Of a stretch of DNA of 43,194 nt, positions 25,039-37,523 are shown piece by piece. The notes under the pieces were generated by a model. That model was not told the DNA's origin, made no database searches, and saw only the letters and a program-made list of their open reading frames with translations. Location of the stretch: assembly GCA_030765485.1 (NCBI GenBank), contig JAVCCR010000020.1:1-43194 (forward strand). Reading direction: 5' to 3'. Position 1 is the first letter of the stretch, and each line of letters opens with the position of its first letter. Source of the DNA: Candidatus Gygaella obscura. GTDB taxonomy: Bacteria > Omnitrophota > Gorgyraeia > Gygaellales > Gygaellaceae. A program made the position numbers and the translations under genes.

Positions 25039-25353
25039 TTACATTCTTATTTCAATATGAACACCCGCAGGAAGGTTTAATTTCCTTAAAGCATCGATGG
25101 TTTTTGCAGTAGGATCTACCAACTCAACCAAACGTTTATGGGTAACTATTGTGAATTGTTCTCTTGACTTCTTATCAATAACAGGAGACCTTAAAACAGT
25201 GTACAGCTCTTTTTTTGAAGGTAAAGGCAATGGCCCGGAAACCTTAGTGCCAAATCTCTTGGCAGTATCAACGATTTCCTCCACAGATTGATCGAGTAGT
25301 CTGTGATCATATGCCTTTAACTTAATTTTGATTCTTTGCTTAGTTGTAACCAT
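25039..25353 (-). CDS. rpsJ: 30S ribosomal protein S10 (NusE)
   Basis: 104 residues. [20 protein letters not shown] at the start, the [20 protein letters not shown] strand, and [21 protein letters not shown] near the end. Besides its place in the 30S head, S10 is NusE and contacts NusG, whose gene lies upstream in the same run. A 75-nt gap with a hairpin separates it from tuf. Confidence 0.98.
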   Translation of the reverse strand: MVTTKQRIKIKLKAYDHRLLDQSVEEIVDTAKRFGTKVSGPLPLPSKKELYTVLRSPVIDKKSREQFTIVTHKRLVELVDPTAKTIDALRKLNLPAGVHIEIRM

Positions 25354-25384
25354 TATCTTTCTTGTTTTCTCCTGTTAATCTTAA

Positions 25385-25415
25385 AGCATATCGCCAGTTT
25401 AACTGGCGACATGCT
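25385..25415 (-). promoter_or_regulatory. 13-bp hairpin between tuf and rpsJ
   Basis: Minus strand: AGCATGTCGCCAG (25415-25403), loop TTAAA, then CTGGCGATATGCT (25397-25385). All 13 positions pair if one G-U is allowed; that pair works only in the minus-strand RNA, which suggests the structure acts as RNA. No T-tract follows, so a simple terminator is unlikely; a processing site, attenuator or autoregulatory element ahead of the S10 genes fits better. Confidence 0.6.
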
Positions 25416-25428
25416 ATGACATCTCATC

Positions 25429-26628
25429 TTATTCGATTATCTCTGAAACAACACCTGCTCCAACAGTATGGCCGCCTTCGCGAATAGCAAAACGAAGCTC
25501 TTTTTCCATAGCTATAGGAATAATCAATTCTGCTTCTATATCAATATTATCACCAGGCATTACCATCTCTACTCCCTGAGGAAGTTTTAACGCACCGGTA
25601 ACATCTGTAGTTCTAAAATAAAACTGAGGTCTGTAACCTGCGAAAAAAGGAGTATGTCTTCCGCCTTCCTCTTTAGTCAATACGTATATCCTGGCCTTAA
25701 ACTTAGTATGCGGCGTGATTGAACCTGTAGCTGCTAAAACCATACCACGCTCTAATTTATCCTTATCAATACCTCTTAAAAGGATACCTAGGTTATCTCC
25801 AGCCTGACCTTCATCAAGCTCTTTCCTAAACATCTCAACGCCGGTAACAACACTCTTTTGCACTTCTGGTCTTAAACCAACGATATCGATATTTTCACCA
25901 ACCTTAACCTTACCTCTTTCAACCCTACCGGTTCCTACAGTACCACGTCCGGAGATTGTAAAAACATCTTCAATACCCATTAAAAACGGCTTATCCAATT
26001 CTCTTTTTGGATCTGGAATAAACTCATCAACTACTTTCATAAGCTCAAGCATGGATTTTACGTCTTCATTGTTCGCGTCTCCGCCAGCTTCCATAGCCTT
26101 AAGAGCTGAACCTTTGACGATCGGAGTTTTATCTCCAGGAAAATTATACTTTGTCAACAGTTCTCTAACTTCCATCTCAACCAATTCAATCAATTCCTTA
26201 TCATCAACCATATCGCATTTGTTTAGATAAACTACCATTGCCGGAACGTTTACCTGACGGGCTAATAAGATATGCTCTCTTGTTTGAGGCATCGGACCAT
26301 CAACAGCAGAAACTACCAATATTGCGCCGTCCATCTGAGCAGCACCGGTAATCATGTTTTTAATATAGTCGGCATGTCCGGGACAGTCAATATGTGCGTA
26401 GTGTCTTTTTTCTGTCTGGTACTCAACATGAGAAATATTAATCGTAACACCGCGTTCTCTTTCTTCCGGTGCGTTATCAATAGAATCATACGTGCGTGTT
26501 TCAGCAAAACCGTTTTTTGACAATGCCATTGTAATTGCAGCAGTCAATGTTGTTTTACCGTGATCTACGTGTCCAATCGTTCCAATATTTAGATGAGGCT
26601 TTGATCTTATAAACTTTTCTTTAGCCAT
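25429..26628 (-). CDS. tuf: Elongation factor Tu
   Basis: 399 residues. GTPase that brings aminoacyl-tRNA to the ribosome. G1 GHVDHGKT at 19-26, switch [11 protein letters not shown]3 DCPGHADY, G4 NKCD, G5 SALK, then beta-barrel domains 2 and 3 with [13 protein letters not shown] and [16 protein letters not shown] strong AGGAGGT precedes the ATG, fitting its high expression. Lies 28 nt after fusA; only one tuf copy is visible in the window. Confidence 0.99.
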   Translation of the reverse strand: MAKEKFIRSKPHLNIGTIGHVDHGKTTLTAAITMALSKNGFAETRTYDSIDNAPEERERGVTINISHVEYQTEKRHYAHIDCPGHADYIKNMITGAAQMDGAILVVSAVDGPMPQTREHILLARQVNVPAMVVYLNKCDMVDDKELIELVEMEVRELLTKYNFPGDKTPIVKGSALKAMEAGGDANNEDVKSMLELMKVVDEFIPDPKRELDKPFLMGIEDVFTISGRGTVGTGRVERGKVKVGENIDIVGLRPEVQKSVVTGVEMFRKELDEGQAGDNLGILLRGIDKDKLERGMVLAATGSITPHTKFKARIYVLTKEEGGRHTPFFAGYRPQFYFRTTDVTGALKLPQGVEMVMPGDNIDIEAELIIPIAMEKELRFAIREGGHTVGAGVVSEIIE

Positions 26629-26656
26629 TTTTGAATACCTCCTATTTAAAAAATTC

Positions 26657-28735
26657 TCATTCTAAGTTTACTATCTTTTCCTTTTTATGTGAAGGCACCT
26701 CAGAGTAATATGAGGGCTCCATTGTATAAGAACCACGCCCTTGAGTCATTGAGCGTAGTATTGTAGCATAATTGAAGATTTCTGCAAGAGGAATATATCC
26801 TCTTATTACTTTTACGTTTACGCGCTGACCCATTGATACAATTTTAGCACGCCTAGCTGACAAATCTCCGACGACAAAACTAACATATTCTTCAGGGAGC
26901 ACAATTTCAATATCCATTATCGGTTCTAATAAAATTGGTTTTGCTTTTTTTAATCCGTCGTTTAATGCAATTGAAGCAGCCATCTTAAATGCAACATCAC
27001 TTGAATCAACTTCATGAAATGAACCATCAACTAAAGTCACAATAATATCAGTTAAAGGAAATCCAACTATAGGTCCGCTTTTTGATGCATTAAGAATTCC
27101 CTTTTTTATTGATGAAATAAATTCTTTGGGAATCGCACCCTGTTTTATCCTATCAACAAAAACAATTCCCTTGCCCGGAGAATCCTGCGGCTCGATTTGT
27201 ATGACCACATGTCCGTACTGTCCATGGCCACCGGTCTGCTGAATAAATTTTCCTGTTGAAACAACCTTTTTTGTAATCGTCTCTTTATAGGCAACGTGTG
27301 GTTGGCCTACGTGAGTAGAAACACCAAATTCTTTTTTAAGCCTATCAACAATAATATCAAGATGCAATTGCCCCATGCCGTGAATTAATGTCTGTCCAGT
27401 TTCATCGTTATATGTTACCTTAAAACTAGGATCCTCTTCTTTTATTTTCTTTAAAGCAATAGCGATTTTTTCCTCATCTGCCTTTACCTTAGGTTCAATT
27501 GACTGCGCAATTACCGGCTCAGGAAATCTCATTTCTTCTAAAATAATCGGGTATTTCTCATCACAAAGCGTATCTCCGGTATAGGTATCTTTTAAACCCA
27601 CAACAGCAGCAATATCACCAGCGCATAATTCATTAATCTCTTCTTGTCTGTTGGAATGCATTTGAACAATCTTTATGATTTTTTCTTTTTCTCTTAAGTT
27701 AGTGTTATAAACATATGTGCCCTTTGTAATCTTACCGGAATAAACCCTGATGTAACTAAGCCTTCCGATAAACGTATCGGTTGCAATCTTAAAACACAAT
27801 GCGCAAAAAGGAGCTTTTTCCAAAGTGCTTCTTTCTTCATATTCGCCGGTTTTGGCTTCTTTACCTTTGATTGCCGGTATATCCACCGGAGACGGTAAGT
27901 AATCGCATATTGCATCCAATAGTGACTGCACACCTATATTCTTTAAACTTGAACCACACAAAACAGGCACAAATTCATTTTTTAAAGTTGCCTTTCTAAT
28001 TGTTGCAACCAAGTCATTTAATTCTATATCCTCATTATGAACAAAACTGTCCATTATCTTATCATTGAAGTCCGAAATAGTCTCCAGCAAAATATTCCTA
28101 TATTCTCTCGCCTTTGGTAAGAACTCTTCAGGGATTTCCTTGATTTCAACATTATTCTTATCTTCGCTTAAGGCAATATATTTAACTAGCTTCATATTTA
28201 TCAAGTCAATTACAGTGTCAAAATCAGCGTAATCTCCCACAGGAATCTGTACTGCTGCGATTCTCTTACCGAATCTCTTTTTAATCTGTTCTACAACAGC
28301 AAAAAAATCGCTTCCCACGCGATCAAGCTTATTTACAAAAGCTATCCTGGGGACATTATATCTATCTGCCTGACGCCAGACTGTCTCAGATTGCGGTTCT
28401 ACGCCGCCAACAGCACAAAATACAACTACTGCTCCATCTAAAACCTTTAAAGATCTTTCCACTTCTACGGTAAAATCAACGTGCCCGGGGGTATCAATCA
28501 GATTTATCTTACAGTCTCTCCAAAAATAACTCGTAGCAGCTGAAGTTATGGTTATGCCCCGCTCCTGTTCCTGAGGCATCCAATCCATTACAGCGGTTCC
28601 TTCATCTACTTCACCTAACTTATAGGTCTCACCAGAATAAAAAAGAAATCTTTCCGATGTGGTTGTCTTACCCGCATCGATATGGGCAATAATACCAATA
28701 TTCCTAATTTTCTCTAATGGTGTCTTTCTTCCCAT
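26657..28735 (-). CDS. fusA: Elongation factor G
   Basis: 692 residues from the ATG at 28735 ([20 protein letters not shown]); the frame is open further upstream but that part lies in the untranslated gap. Translocation GTPase with G1 AHIDAGKTT at 17-25, switch [14 protein letters not shown]3 DTPGHVDF, G4 NKLD, and domains II-V ending in [20 protein letters not shown]. The tip [16 protein letters not shown] follows. It holds the canonical str-operon place between rpsG and tuf, which argues that it is the main EF-G. Confidence 0.97.
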   Translation of the reverse strand: MGRKTPLEKIRNIGIIAHIDAGKTTTSERFLFYSGETYKLGEVDEGTAVMDWMPQEQERGITITSAATSYFWRDCKINLIDTPGHVDFTVEVERSLKVLDGAVVVFCAVGGVEPQSETVWRQADRYNVPRIAFVNKLDRVGSDFFAVVEQIKKRFGKRIAAVQIPVGDYADFDTVIDLINMKLVKYIALSEDKNNVEIKEIPEEFLPKAREYRNILLETISDFNDKIMDSFVHNEDIELNDLVATIRKATLKNEFVPVLCGSSLKNIGVQSLLDAICDYLPSPVDIPAIKGKEAKTGEYEERSTLEKAPFCALCFKIATDTFIGRLSYIRVYSGKITKGTYVYNTNLREKEKIIKIVQMHSNRQEEINELCAGDIAAVVGLKDTYTGDTLCDEKYPIILEEMRFPEPVIAQSIEPKVKADEEKIAIALKKIKEEDPSFKVTYNDETGQTLIHGMGQLHLDIIVDRLKKEFGVSTHVGQPHVAYKETITKKVVSTGKFIQQTGGHGQYGHVVIQIEPQDSPGKGIVFVDRIKQGAIPKEFISSIKKGILNASKSGPIVGFPLTDIIVTLVDGSFHEVDSSDVAFKMAASIALNDGLKKAKPILLEPIMDIEIVLPEEYVSFVVGDLSARRAKIVSMGQRVNVKVIRGYIPLAEIFNYATILRSMTQGRGSYTMEPSYYSEVPSHKKEKIVNLE

Positions 28736-28768
28736 AGTTTCAAATTTATTGTTATATTTGTATAATAT

Positions 28769-28785
28769 ACCGCTATTTAAGCGGT
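28769..28785 (-). promoter_or_regulatory. Small hairpin between rpsG and fusA
   Basis: Minus strand ACCGCT (28785-28780), loop of five bases, AGCGGT (28774-28769): six perfect pairs, three of them G-C, in an otherwise very AT-rich 55-nt gap. A T-rich stretch follows but is interrupted, so termination would be weak at best. Confidence 0.4.
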
Positions 28786-28790
28786 TAGTA

Positions 28791-29261
28791 TTACCATCTA
28801 AAATGTGCAAACGCTTTGTTTGCTTCGGCCATCTTATGAGTATCATCTCGCTTCTTTATTGCTGATCCTTCTGATTTATAAGCAAGCAGCATTTCATCAG
28901 CTAATTTTTCTTTCATCGCCTTGCCTTTTTTTAATTTGGCAAAATCTCTTATCCAACGCATAGCCAAAGAAATACCACGTTCGTGTTTAACCTCAATCGG
29001 CACCTGATAGGTAGCTCCACCTACTCTTCTGGGTTTTACTTCTATCTGAGGCCTTGCATTATCCAATGCTTTATTAAATATCTTTAAAGCATCCTGTTCG
29101 TTGAGCTTTTGCGTAAGAATATCAAAAGCTCCGTAAACTATATTTTCTGCAATAGACTTTTTCCCTTCATCCATAATTATATTAATAAACTTCGCCACTA
29201 ATTTTGAATGGAACTTCGGGTCTGATAAAATCTCTCTTTTTTCTGCAGCTCTTCTACGCAT
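28791..29261 (-). CDS. rpsG: 30S ribosomal protein S7
   Basis: 156 residues; nucleates the 30S head and in E. coli represses the str operon. [17 protein letters not shown] at the start, [10 protein letters not shown]-like [19 protein letters not shown], then [20 protein letters not shown] and the C-terminal [21 protein letters not shown] in two adjoining parts. The 55-nt gap after it is a plausible site for S7 control. Confidence 0.98.
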   Translation of the reverse strand: MRRRAAEKREILSDPKFHSKLVAKFINIIMDEGKKSIAENIVYGAFDILTQKLNEQDALKIFNKALDNARPQIEVKPRRVGGATYQVPIEVKHERGISLAMRWIRDFAKLKKGKAMKEKLADEMLLAYKSEGSAIKKRDDTHKMAEANKAFAHFRW

Positions 29262-29276
29262 AGTTATATTTTCCTT

Positions 29277-29651
29277 TTACTGTTTAGGTCTTTTTGCTCC
29301 GTATTTCGAACGGCTTCTTCTTCGTTGGTTTACACCGGCGGTATCAAGACTACCTCTGACAATATGATATCTTACACCAGGTAAATCTTTCACACGACCC
29401 CCACGTACTAAGACAATCGAGTGCTCTTGCAGATTGTGGCCTTCTCCGGGGATATAACTTGTAACCTCAAACCCGCTGGTTAAACGAACTCTAGCAATCT
29501 TTCGGAGTGCTGAGTTAGGTTTTTTCGGTGTCATGGTTTTTACCTGTAAACAAACTCCCCTTCTTTGAGGACATGCCTTTAATGCAGGAGATTTGCCTTT
29601 TTTCTTCTTCGATCTACGGCCGTATTTTATTAACTGTGAAATTGTTGGCAT
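29277..29651 (-). CDS. rpsL: 30S ribosomal protein S12
   Basis: 124 residues at the decoding centre. [20 protein letters not shown] at the start, [20 protein letters not shown] with K43 at the position tied to streptomycin sensitivity in E. coli, and [19 protein letters not shown] with the second conserved lysine. The wild-type-like lysines suggest sensitivity, as inference. It follows rpoC after only 3 nt, joining the rpoBC and str blocks. Confidence 0.98.
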   Translation of the reverse strand: MPTISQLIKYGRRSKKKKGKSPALKACPQRRGVCLQVKTMTPKKPNSALRKIARVRLTSGFEVTSYIPGEGHNLQEHSIVLVRGGRVKDLPGVRYHIVRGSLDTAGVNQRRRSRSKYGAKRPKQ

Positions 29652-29654
29652 TTA

Positions 29655-32600
29655 TTATTCCTCTTTAGTTCCTTGTTTTTCGTTATCTTGTTTTTTTTCC
29701 GCAACAACTTTTTCAATTTCTATAGATCTATGATCCTTAAAACCAGTACCGGCAGGAATTAAATGACCAACAATTACATTTTCTTTCAATCCAAATAACT
29801 TATCCTTCTTACCAGCACAGGCAGCTTCAGTTAAAACCCTGGTTGTTTCCTGAAAACTTGCTGCAGAAATAAAACTTTCCGTAGTTAAGGATGCCTTGGT
29901 AATACCTAAAAGTAAAGGTACAGCCGTTGCCTGTTTACCACCTTTTTTCTTAATTTTTTCGTTTTCTTTCTTAAAAACCCATTTATCTACCTGTTGTCCG
30001 ATTAAAAATTCCGTATCCGCCGGATCATTAATTCTAATTTTCTTTAACATCTGTCTAATGATAAGCTCAATATGCTTGTCATTTATGCTTACGCCCTGTA
30101 AACGATAAACTTCCTGAACCTCAGTTACCAAATATTCTTGAAGAGCTTTATCGCCGCAGACCTTTAAAATGTCCTGTAAAACAACTGGGCCGTCTGTTAA
30201 CTGCTGACCGGCAATAACTTTATCCCCTTTATATACATTAGGATGTTTTCCGTGCGGAATAACGTATTCCTTAATCATACCTGTAGCTGAACGTACAATA
30301 ATTAGCCTTTGTCCCTTTTTGTTTTCACCAAACTCAATGAACCCATCGATATCACTTACAATAGCCGGATCTTTTGGCCGACGAGCTTCAAAAAGCTCAG
30401 CCACACGCGGCAGGCCTCCGGTAATATCCCTGGTTTTAACAACCATTCTTGGAATTTTAGCAATCAACTCGCCTGCTTCAACTTTATCTTTATCTTTTAC
30501 CAAGACATGCGCGCCAATCGGTAAAGGATATATACCTAGAACTTCGTGTCTTTCATCAGTAATAATAATCTGTGGATGAAATTCGGCCTTATGCTCTACG
30601 ATAACCCTTTCCATTGTTCCGGTATCAGAATTAATTTCCTCGCGAGTAGTATAACCTTGTTTAATGTCTTCAAATTTTACAAAACCATTTACCTCAGTAA
30701 GAATCGGAGAAGTGTATGGGTCCCACTTTACAAATATATCTCCTTTATTCAAGACATTACCATCGGCAAATTTAAAAAAAGCACCTTGAGGTATAGGATA
30801 AAGCTCTAACTCTCTTCCTTTTTTATCATTTATACTTGCAGTACCGTTACGATTCAAAACAACGAATTCCTTATTTCGTTCAACAGTCCTTAAGTTATGG
30901 TATTTAATAAAACCTTCATTTTTCGCTTTTAAAAATGATTGTTCAACTATACGACTTGCAGTACCACCAATATGGAAAGTACGCATAGTAAGCTGTGTTC
31001 CAGGTTCACCGATAGACTGAGCAGCAATAATTCCTACTGCCTCACCGATTTCAACTAGCTTTCCGCTTGCTAAATTCCTACCGTAACATTTACGGCAAAC
31101 ACCTCTTTCAGACTCACAGGTCAAAACGCTTCTTATGCGGATCTTTTCAATACCTACGTGTTCAATAAACTTGGCCTTTTCATCAGTGATGATTTGACCT
31201 GCTTCTACAATTACCTGGTCGCTTACAATGTCTACTACATTATCTAAGGCAACACGTCCGACAATCCTATCTTCAAGACTGACTATCATCTCATCGCCTT
31301 CTATAATTGCCGAAACAGTAATTCCATTTATAGTCCCGCAATCCTCTTCGCAAACAATTATTTCTTGCGCTACGTCTACTAATCTCCTGGTTAAGTATCC
31401 GGCGTCTGCTGTTTTTAACGCTGTATCAGCAAGACCTTTTCTTGCACCGTGAGTAGAAATAAAATACTCTAATACGGTCAGTCCTTCTCGGAAATTCGCC
31501 GTAATCGGATTTTCCATAATCTCGCCTGAAGGCTTAGCCATTAAACCTCTCATACCAGCAAGCTGTCTAACCTGCAAACGAGAACCTCTTGCACCAGAGT
31601 TAGCCATCATATAAATCGGATTAAATAAATCCATCCCTCTAAAAACCAAATCAGAGATCTTATCCGTTGTTCTAGTCCAAATATCGATTACGTTATTATA
31701 ACGCTCTCTATCTGTAATAATACCTTTTTTGTATTGTTCTTCAACCTTATTTACTTCTTTTTGAGCATCGTTGATTACATCCTGTTTTTGTTTTGGAATT
31801 GTTATGTCATTAATACCTATAGAAATACCACCTAGGGTCGCATATTCAAAACCAATTTCTTTTAAATCATCAAGTAGCTTTACTGTCTTTGCATGGCCAA
31901 ACTGGGTATAAAAAGCAGCGATTATCTGACGCATCTTATTTTTATTCAGCTCTTCATTGACAAAACCGAATTCTACTGAAAAGATATCATTAAAAATAAT
32001 CCTTCCAATTGTTGTAATAATTATCTGCGGCTCATCGGTTTTCTGCAGTTTTTCTATATTAAACAAATCATTTACCTTTAATTTTATTCTTGAATGCAGC
32101 TGAACATAGTCGTCATTATAGGCACCCATAGCTTCTTCTTTACAACTAAAAGTAAACATCTCTGATTTGGGAGTTTCCTTTTCTTTGGTAAGATAGGCAC
32201 AGCCTAAAATAATATCCTGTGACGGGCTTACTACGGGACGTCCGTCAGCAGGTGAAAAAATATTATTGACTGATGACATCAATAGCTTTGCCTCTGTCTG
32301 TGCTTCTAATGAAAGTGGTACATGCACAGCCATTTGGTCACCGTCAAAATCAGCATTAAACGCACTACAAACCAAAGGATGAATCTTAATTGCTTTGCCT
32401 TCGATTAAAACCGGCTGAAATGCCTGTAAGCTTAAACGGTGCAAAGTAGGAGCTCGGTTTAATAAAACCGGATGATCTCTGATAACTTCATCTAAAATAT
32501 CCCATACCTCAATTTTGGCCCTTGAAACCATGCGTCTTGCGCCTTTTTTAGTATGAACAAACCCTTTTTCTTTAAGTTTTTTGATGATGAACGGTTCAAA

Positions 32601-33701
32601 TAACTCCAGAGCCATCTGTTTAGGCAATCCACACTCTTTAAGTTTTAAATTTGGACCAACAACAATAACCGAACGACCTGAATAATCAACTCTTTTTCCA
32701 AGTAGGTTTTGTCTGAAACGGCCTTGTTTACCTTTAAGCATACCGGAAAGAGATTTTAACGGTCGGTTACTGCTTCCTACTACCGGCCTACCATGTCTAC
32801 CGTTATCTAAAAGCGCATCCACAGCTTCCTGTAGCATTCTTTTCTCGTTTCGAATAATAATATCAGGAGCACTCAAATTCATAAGTTTCTTCAATCTGTT
32901 GTTACGATTAATTACCCTGCGGTAAAGATCATTCAAATCAGACGTAGCAAACCTCCCGCCTTCTAAAGGAACCAAAGGCCTTAAATCAGGCGGCGTAACA
33001 GGCAAATAAGTCAAAACCATCCATTCTGACTTATTTCCCGACTTACGGAAATCTTCAATAATTTTTAAATTCCTTATCAGCCTCATTTTAGTCGGGCCTT
33101 CTTTGTGCTTTTCAATATCTCGCCTGATCTTTTTACATACATTTTCAAGTTCAGTTTCCTTAAGAAGTTCTAAAATTGCCTCTGCACCAATCTTAGCCTT
33201 AAAAGCTCCGGGATATTTACTTACTGCATCCTGGTACTTATCTTCAGTTAAAAGTTCATTTCTCTTCAAAGGAGTATCCATAGGATCAACCACAATATAT
33301 TCTTCGTAATAAATAATCTTTTCCAGATTCCTTAAGGAAAGATCAAGAATAGCTGCCATTCTGCTTGGGACAGCTTTAAAAAACCAAATATGCGTAACTG
33401 GAGTAGCCAGTTCAATATGTCCCATGCGTTCACGTCTTACTACTGAACGGTCAACCTTTACACCGCAACGGTCACAGACTATACCTTTAAATTTTGGACC
33501 CTTGTATTTACCACAGTTGCATTCATAATCTTTTACAGGACCAAAAATCTTTTCGCAAAACAAACCGTCTTTTTCCGGCTTTAAACTTCTGTAATTAATT
33601 GTCTCAGCCTTTCTGACTTCACCATGGCTCCATGACTTAATCACATCCGGTGCTGCAATTTTTATGGTAATATTATCGAATGATACAGGCTCTTCAATCA
33701 T
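29655..33701 (-). CDS. rpoC: RNA polymerase beta' subunit
   Basis: 1348 residues. N-terminal zinc ribbon (C61, C63, C76, C79), the clamp and [20 protein letters not shown]-type segment, the catalytic NADFDGD at 449-455 holding Mg2+ through D451, D453 and D455, bridge-helix and trigger-loop regions including [20 protein letters not shown], and a second cysteine cluster ([13 protein letters not shown]). The Lys/Glu-rich C-terminal end is short. Overlaps rpoB by 4 nt. Confidence 0.99.
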   Translation of the reverse strand: MIEEPVSFDNITIKIAAPDVIKSWSHGEVRKAETINYRSLKPEKDGLFCEKIFGPVKDYECNCGKYKGPKFKGIVCDRCGVKVDRSVVRRERMGHIELATPVTHIWFFKAVPSRMAAILDLSLRNLEKIIYYEEYIVVDPMDTPLKRNELLTEDKYQDAVSKYPGAFKAKIGAEAILELLKETELENVCKKIRRDIEKHKEGPTKMRLIRNLKIIEDFRKSGNKSEWMVLTYLPVTPPDLRPLVPLEGGRFATSDLNDLYRRVINRNNRLKKLMNLSAPDIIIRNEKRMLQEAVDALLDNGRHGRPVVGSSNRPLKSLSGMLKGKQGRFRQNLLGKRVDYSGRSVIVVGPNLKLKECGLPKQMALELFEPFIIKKLKEKGFVHTKKGARRMVSRAKIEVWDILDEVIRDHPVLLNRAPTLHRLSLQAFQPVLIEGKAIKIHPLVCSAFNADFDGDQMAVHVPLSLEAQTEAKLLMSSVNNIFSPADGRPVVSPSQDIILGCAYLTKEKETPKSEMFTFSCKEEAMGAYNDDYVQLHSRIKLKVNDLFNIEKLQKTDEPQIIITTIGRIIFNDIFSVEFGFVNEELNKNKMRQIIAAFYTQFGHAKTVKLLDDLKEIGFEYATLGGISIGINDITIPKQKQDVINDAQKEVNKVEEQYKKGIITDRERYNNVIDIWTRTTDKISDLVFRGMDLFNPIYMMANSGARGSRLQVRQLAGMRGLMAKPSGEIMENPITANFREGLTVLEYFISTHGARKGLADTALKTADAGYLTRRLVDVAQEIIVCEEDCGTINGITVSAIIEGDEMIVSLEDRIVGRVALDNVVDIVSDQVIVEAGQIITDEKAKFIEHVGIEKIRIRSVLTCESERGVCRKCYGRNLASGKLVEIGEAVGIIAAQSIGEPGTQLTMRTFHIGGTASRIVEQSFLKAKNEGFIKYHNLRTVERNKEFVVLNRNGTASINDKKGRELELYPIPQGAFFKFADGNVLNKGDIFVKWDPYTSPILTEVNGFVKFEDIKQGYTTREEINSDTGTMERVIVEHKAEFHPQIIITDERHEVLGIYPLPIGAHVLVKDKDKVEAGELIAKIPRMVVKTRDITGGLPRVAELFEARRPKDPAIVSDIDGFIEFGENKKGQRLIIVRSATGMIKEYVIPHGKHPNVYKGDKVIAGQQLTDGPVVLQDILKVCGDKALQEYLVTEVQEVYRLQGVSINDKHIELIIRQMLKKIRINDPADTEFLIGQQVDKWVFKKENEKIKKKGGKQATAVPLLLGITKASLTTESFISAASFQETTRVLTEAACAGKKDKLFGLKENVIVGHLIPAGTGFKDHRSIEIEKVVAEKKQDNEKQGTKEE

Positions 33702-36700
33702 TTCTTAGAACCGTCCTTTTCTGTTCTTATATCCAAACATAACGCTTGCAATTCTTTTATTAATACATTAAACGATTCCGGCGTTCCAGGTGAAAAACGC
33801 TGCTCACCCTTAACGATTGCTTCGTATATCTGCATTCTTCCGGAAACATCGTCACTTTTTACCGTAAGCATTTCCTGCAGGTTAAATGCTGCACCATAAG
33901 CCTCCAAAGCCCAAACTTCCATTTCACCTAATCTTTGTCCGCCGAACTGTGCTTTACCGCCTAAAGGCTGCTGCGTAACCAAAGAATACGGACCGATTGA
34001 ACGGGCATGGATTTTTTCATCTACAAGATGAATAAGTTTAAGTATGTACATAAAACCTACTGTAACTTTCTGATCAAATGGATGGCCGCTGTAACCATCA
34101 AAAATCCTAACCTTGCCGTCTTCAGGCAAATTAGCATTCTTTAACATCTGTTTTATCTCATCTTCATGCGCGCCATCAAAAACAGGCGAAAGAAAATGTA
34201 TATTCAACTGTTTTGCCACCCAACCAAGATGCGTTTCTAAAATCTGCCCTACGTTCATACGCGAAGGAACGCCTAATGGATTTAAAACAATATCCACAGG
34301 GGTACCATCAGGCATAAAAGGCATATCCTCTTCTGGAACAATCCTTGAAACCACACCTTTATTTCCATGACGTCCTGCTAACTTATCTCCAGCTGCAAGT
34401 CTGCGTTTTGTGGCAACATAAACCACAACCCTTTTTAAAACACCAGCATGAAGTTCATCTCCTCTTTTGACTCTTTCAATCTCTTGAATCAATTCAGCAT
34501 CCAAATCCTTAAGTTGCTCATCGTAAGAATCCGATATAATCTTTGCTTCTTCATTTGACTTAATATCTGCTAATCCTACTTTTTCTTTCTTAATACCTAA
34601 TGCCTCACTTAAAGCTCTTAATTTTTCTTCTTCTACAAGTCTGATTTCTTCCTTATAGTGCTCTTTTAGCTTTCGAACCTTGGCTAACTCTTTGCTTTTT
34701 TGCTCTTTAGATTTACGTCCTCTTTCCTTGCTTTGAAAAACATGGATATCGATTACCACACCATCAACTCCAGGAGAAACATTTAAAGAAGTATCTCTTA
34801 CATCTCTTGCTTTTTCAGCAAATATAGCGCGTAATAATCGCTCAACCGGAGAAAGCTCTGATTCTGTTTTTGGAGTAATCTTACCTACTAAAATATCCCC
34901 GGAATGTACCTCTGCGCCAATCCTGATAATCCCCCCTGCATCTAAATCTTTTAACGCCTCTTCAGAAACATTGGGGATATCTCTAGTGATTTCTTCATTA
35001 CCAAGCCTTGTCTCAACTGCTTCTATTTCAAATTTTTCTACATGTACGCTAGTTAAAGCATCGTTTTTAACGACCTTTTCGCTTATAATAATAGCGTCTT
35101 CAAAGTTGTAACCTCTCCAAGGCATGAAAGCAACAAGAAGATTCCTGCCTAATGACAACTTTCCGTTATTTGTAGACATGCCATCAGCAATGATTTGGCC
35201 TTCAACAACCTTATCACCAACTTTTAGCAAAGGTCTCTGGTTAACACAGGTATCAGAATTGGTTCTTTGGAATTTAGCCAAATCATATCTCTTCTTACCT
35301 ATTATCATATGAGTTGAATCCACCTCTCTTACCCGTCCTGAATTTTCCGCTATTAAAACTGCTTTTGAATCCACTGCAACTTTTTCTTCCATTGCTGTGC
35401 CGATTAAAGGCTCTTCCGGGAAAAGTAACGGTACTGCCTGACGCTGCATATTGCTTCCCATCAAAGCCCTATTAGCATCATCATGCTCTAAGAAAGGTAT
35501 TAAAGAAGCTGCTACTGAAACCAGCTGTTTTGGTGAAACATCCATATGGGTTACAGCTTTCGGTGCTAATCTTGGAAAATTACCCTTATGTCTACAGGAA
35601 ACATCATTTTTCAGAAAATTTCCGCTTTCATCTAAAGGTGCGTTTGCCTGAGCAATAATCTTATTTTCTTCTTTATCAGCCGTAAGATATTCAATTGCTT
35701 TTGATGCCTTACCATCTTTTACTTTCCTATAAGGAGTTTCTAAAAAGCCTAGAGGGTTTACCTGGGTAAAAGTAGCTAAAGAAGAAATGAGTCCAATATT
35801 CGGTCCTTCTGGAGTTTCAATCGGACAGATTCGACCATAGTGAGACTGATGAACATCCCTAACTTCGAATCCAGCTCTTTCACGCGATAAACCACCAGGG
35901 CCTAATGCTGAAAGTCTTCTCTTATGAGTTGTTTCTGCTAAAGGATTTACCTGATCTAGAAATTGAGAAAGTTGACTTCTGCCAAAGAAATCTCTGATCT
36001 GACTGGAAAGAAGTTTTGAATTTATCAAATGATGTATGCTGACTTCTTTTAAATCCACGGCGATAGCAAGACGCTCTCTTATTGAACGTTCTATTCTTGC
36101 TAAACCAATTCTTATCTGGTTTTGGATCAATTCACCCACGCTTTTAACACGTCTATTGCCCAAATGATCTATATCATCAATCTGACCCTTACCGTCTTTT
36201 AATAAAATTAAATATTCAATTGTCTTGATAACACTTTGATGATCCAGAACTTTATTATCCAATGGAACATCAATACCTAATTTCCTATTTAAAATAAATC
36301 TTCCTACGCTTTTTAATTCATAGCGCTTAGGATCAAAAAATAACCTAAAAAACAACTCTTCTGCAGCTTCTAACGTTACAGGCTCTGTAGGACGCATCTT
36401 TCTATAAAAATCAGTCAATGCCTCTTCTTTGCTTTTAGTAATGTCTTTTTTTAAAGTATTATGGATTTGTACATAATCTGCTGAAAATGAATTCAGGATT
36501 TGCTCATCTGTAGAATAACCCATAATCCGAAGTATTTGAGTGGCGGGAAAATTGCGGCGCCTATCAACATAAGCAAGTATAACGTCGTTTAAATCATATT
36601 TAAATTCAAGCCAGGCCCCACGATAAGGAATAATTCTGCCGTAAAACAGTTTTTTGCCTGTCTGATGCATCTCTTCTTCAAATGTAAGACCAGGTGAACG

Positions 36701-37111
36701 CTGTAACTGACTTACCACGACACGCTCATCGCCGTTTATAATAAATGTTCCTTTATCAGTCATCAAAGGAAGCTCACCAAAATATGCTTCTTGTTCCTTG
36801 GTTTCATGTAAGGTAATAAGACGAAATCTCACCTTTAACGACACTGAATAACTAACATCTCTTCTTTTACATTCAGCCTGATCATACTTGGATTTACCTA
36901 ATGAATAACTAATAAATTCAATGCGTACGTTTTTATCAAAGCTTTCAATGGGAAAAACATCCGTAAAGGCTTCCTGTAATCCCTGCGGTAATCTTTCGCT
37001 TGCAGGAATATTCATCTGAATAAAATCCTTATAGCTTTCTACCTGGACATCCAACAGATTAGGCATATTATAAACTTCTTTAATCTTAGCAAAGTTCTTG
37101 TATTTTGCCAT
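33698..37111 (-). CDS. rpoB: RNA polymerase beta subunit
   Basis: 1137 residues. Contains the rifampicin-pocket region [20 protein letters not shown] with [31 protein letters not shown], the [18 protein letters not shown] active-site strand, [13 protein letters not shown], and the C-terminal [20 protein letters not shown]. In the rifampicin region the residue matching E. coli N518 is Val; D516, H526 and S531 equivalents are unchanged. No long lineage-specific insertions are evident. Starts 34 nt after rplL, in a gap with only a weak AT-rich inverted repeat. Confidence 0.99.
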   Translation of the reverse strand: MAKYKNFAKIKEVYNMPNLLDVQVESYKDFIQMNIPASERLPQGLQEAFTDVFPIESFDKNVRIEFISYSLGKSKYDQAECKRRDVSYSVSLKVRFRLITLHETKEQEAYFGELPLMTDKGTFIINGDERVVVSQLQRSPGLTFEEEMHQTGKKLFYGRIIPYRGAWLEFKYDLNDVILAYVDRRRNFPATQILRIMGYSTDEQILNSFSADYVQIHNTLKKDITKSKEEALTDFYRKMRPTEPVTLEAAEELFFRLFFDPKRYELKSVGRFILNRKLGIDVPLDNKVLDHQSVIKTIEYLILLKDGKGQIDDIDHLGNRRVKSVGELIQNQIRIGLARIERSIRERLAIAVDLKEVSIHHLINSKLLSSQIRDFFGRSQLSQFLDQVNPLAETTHKRRLSALGPGGLSRERAGFEVRDVHQSHYGRICPIETPEGPNIGLISSLATFTQVNPLGFLETPYRKVKDGKASKAIEYLTADKEENKIIAQANAPLDESGNFLKNDVSCRHKGNFPRLAPKAVTHMDVSPKQLVSVAASLIPFLEHDDANRALMGSNMQRQAVPLLFPEEPLIGTAMEEKVAVDSKAVLIAENSGRVREVDSTHMIIGKKRYDLAKFQRTNSDTCVNQRPLLKVGDKVVEGQIIADGMSTNNGKLSLGRNLLVAFMPWRGYNFEDAIIISEKVVKNDALTSVHVEKFEIEAVETRLGNEEITRDIPNVSEEALKDLDAGGIIRIGAEVHSGDILVGKITPKTESELSPVERLLRAIFAEKARDVRDTSLNVSPGVDGVVIDIHVFQSKERGRKSKEQKSKELAKVRKLKEHYKEEIRLVEEEKLRALSEALGIKKEKVGLADIKSNEEAKIISDSYDEQLKDLDAELIQEIERVKRGDELHAGVLKRVVVYVATKRRLAAGDKLAGRHGNKGVVSRIVPEEDMPFMPDGTPVDIVLNPLGVPSRMNVGQILETHLGWVAKQLNIHFLSPVFDGAHEDEIKQMLKNANLPEDGKVRIFDGYSGHPFDQKVTVGFMYILKLIHLVDEKIHARSIGPYSLVTQQPLGGKAQFGGQRLGEMEVWALEAYGAAFNLQEMLTVKSDDVSGRMQIYEAIVKGEQRFSPGTPESFNVLIKELQALCLDIRTEKDGSKK

Positions 37112-37145
37112 AATTTTAAATTGCCCCTCTTTTAAAAAGGTTAAA

Positions 37146-37523
37146 CTACTTAAGCTCTACCGCGGCACCAGATGCTTCAAGTTTCTTCTTGAGTTCTTCA
37201 GCTTCTGCTTTAGGAAGTCCTTCTTTAACAGCCTTTGGAGCTGACTCAACTAAGTCTTTTGCTTCTTTAAGACCAAGGCTTGTTGCTGCTCTTACTTCTT
37301 TAATAGCAGCGATTTTATTACTGCCTGCAGAAGTCAAAACAACATCAAATATGGTTTTTTCTTCTTCTGCTACGGCTACACCGCCTGCAACTACCCCTGC
37401 TGCCATTACCGGCATTGCGGCGCTGACGCCGAATTTTTCTTCTAATGCCTTGACTAAATCGGCAAGCTCCAAAACACTCATCGATTCTATAGAACCCATA
37501 ATATCCTGAATTTTATCTGCCAT
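37146..37523 (-). CDS. rplL: 50S ribosomal protein L7/L12
   Basis: 125 residues of the flexible stalk protein that recruits translation GTPases. N-terminal dimer helices ([20 protein letters not shown]), an Ala/Val/Gly hinge near 40-55, and the globular C-terminal domain with [20 protein letters not shown], then [18 protein letters not shown]. Overlaps the rplJ stop by one base. Confidence 0.98.
   Translation of the reverse strand: MADKIQDIMGSIESMSVLELADLVKALEEKFGVSAAMPVMAAGVVAGGVAVAEEEKTIFDVVLTSAGSNKIAAIKEVRAATSLGLKEAKDLVESAPKAVKEGLPKAEAEELKKKLEASGAAVELK

Noticed and set aside
28736-28846. Upstream extension of fusA by 37 codons
   Set aside because: The added residues have no counterpart in EF-G and would overlap rps[16 protein letters not shown] is the family start.
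37112-37145. Attenuator hairpin between rplL and rpoB
   Set aside because: The only inverted repeat is a weak AT-rich 6-bp stem with a G-U pair; too little to call.
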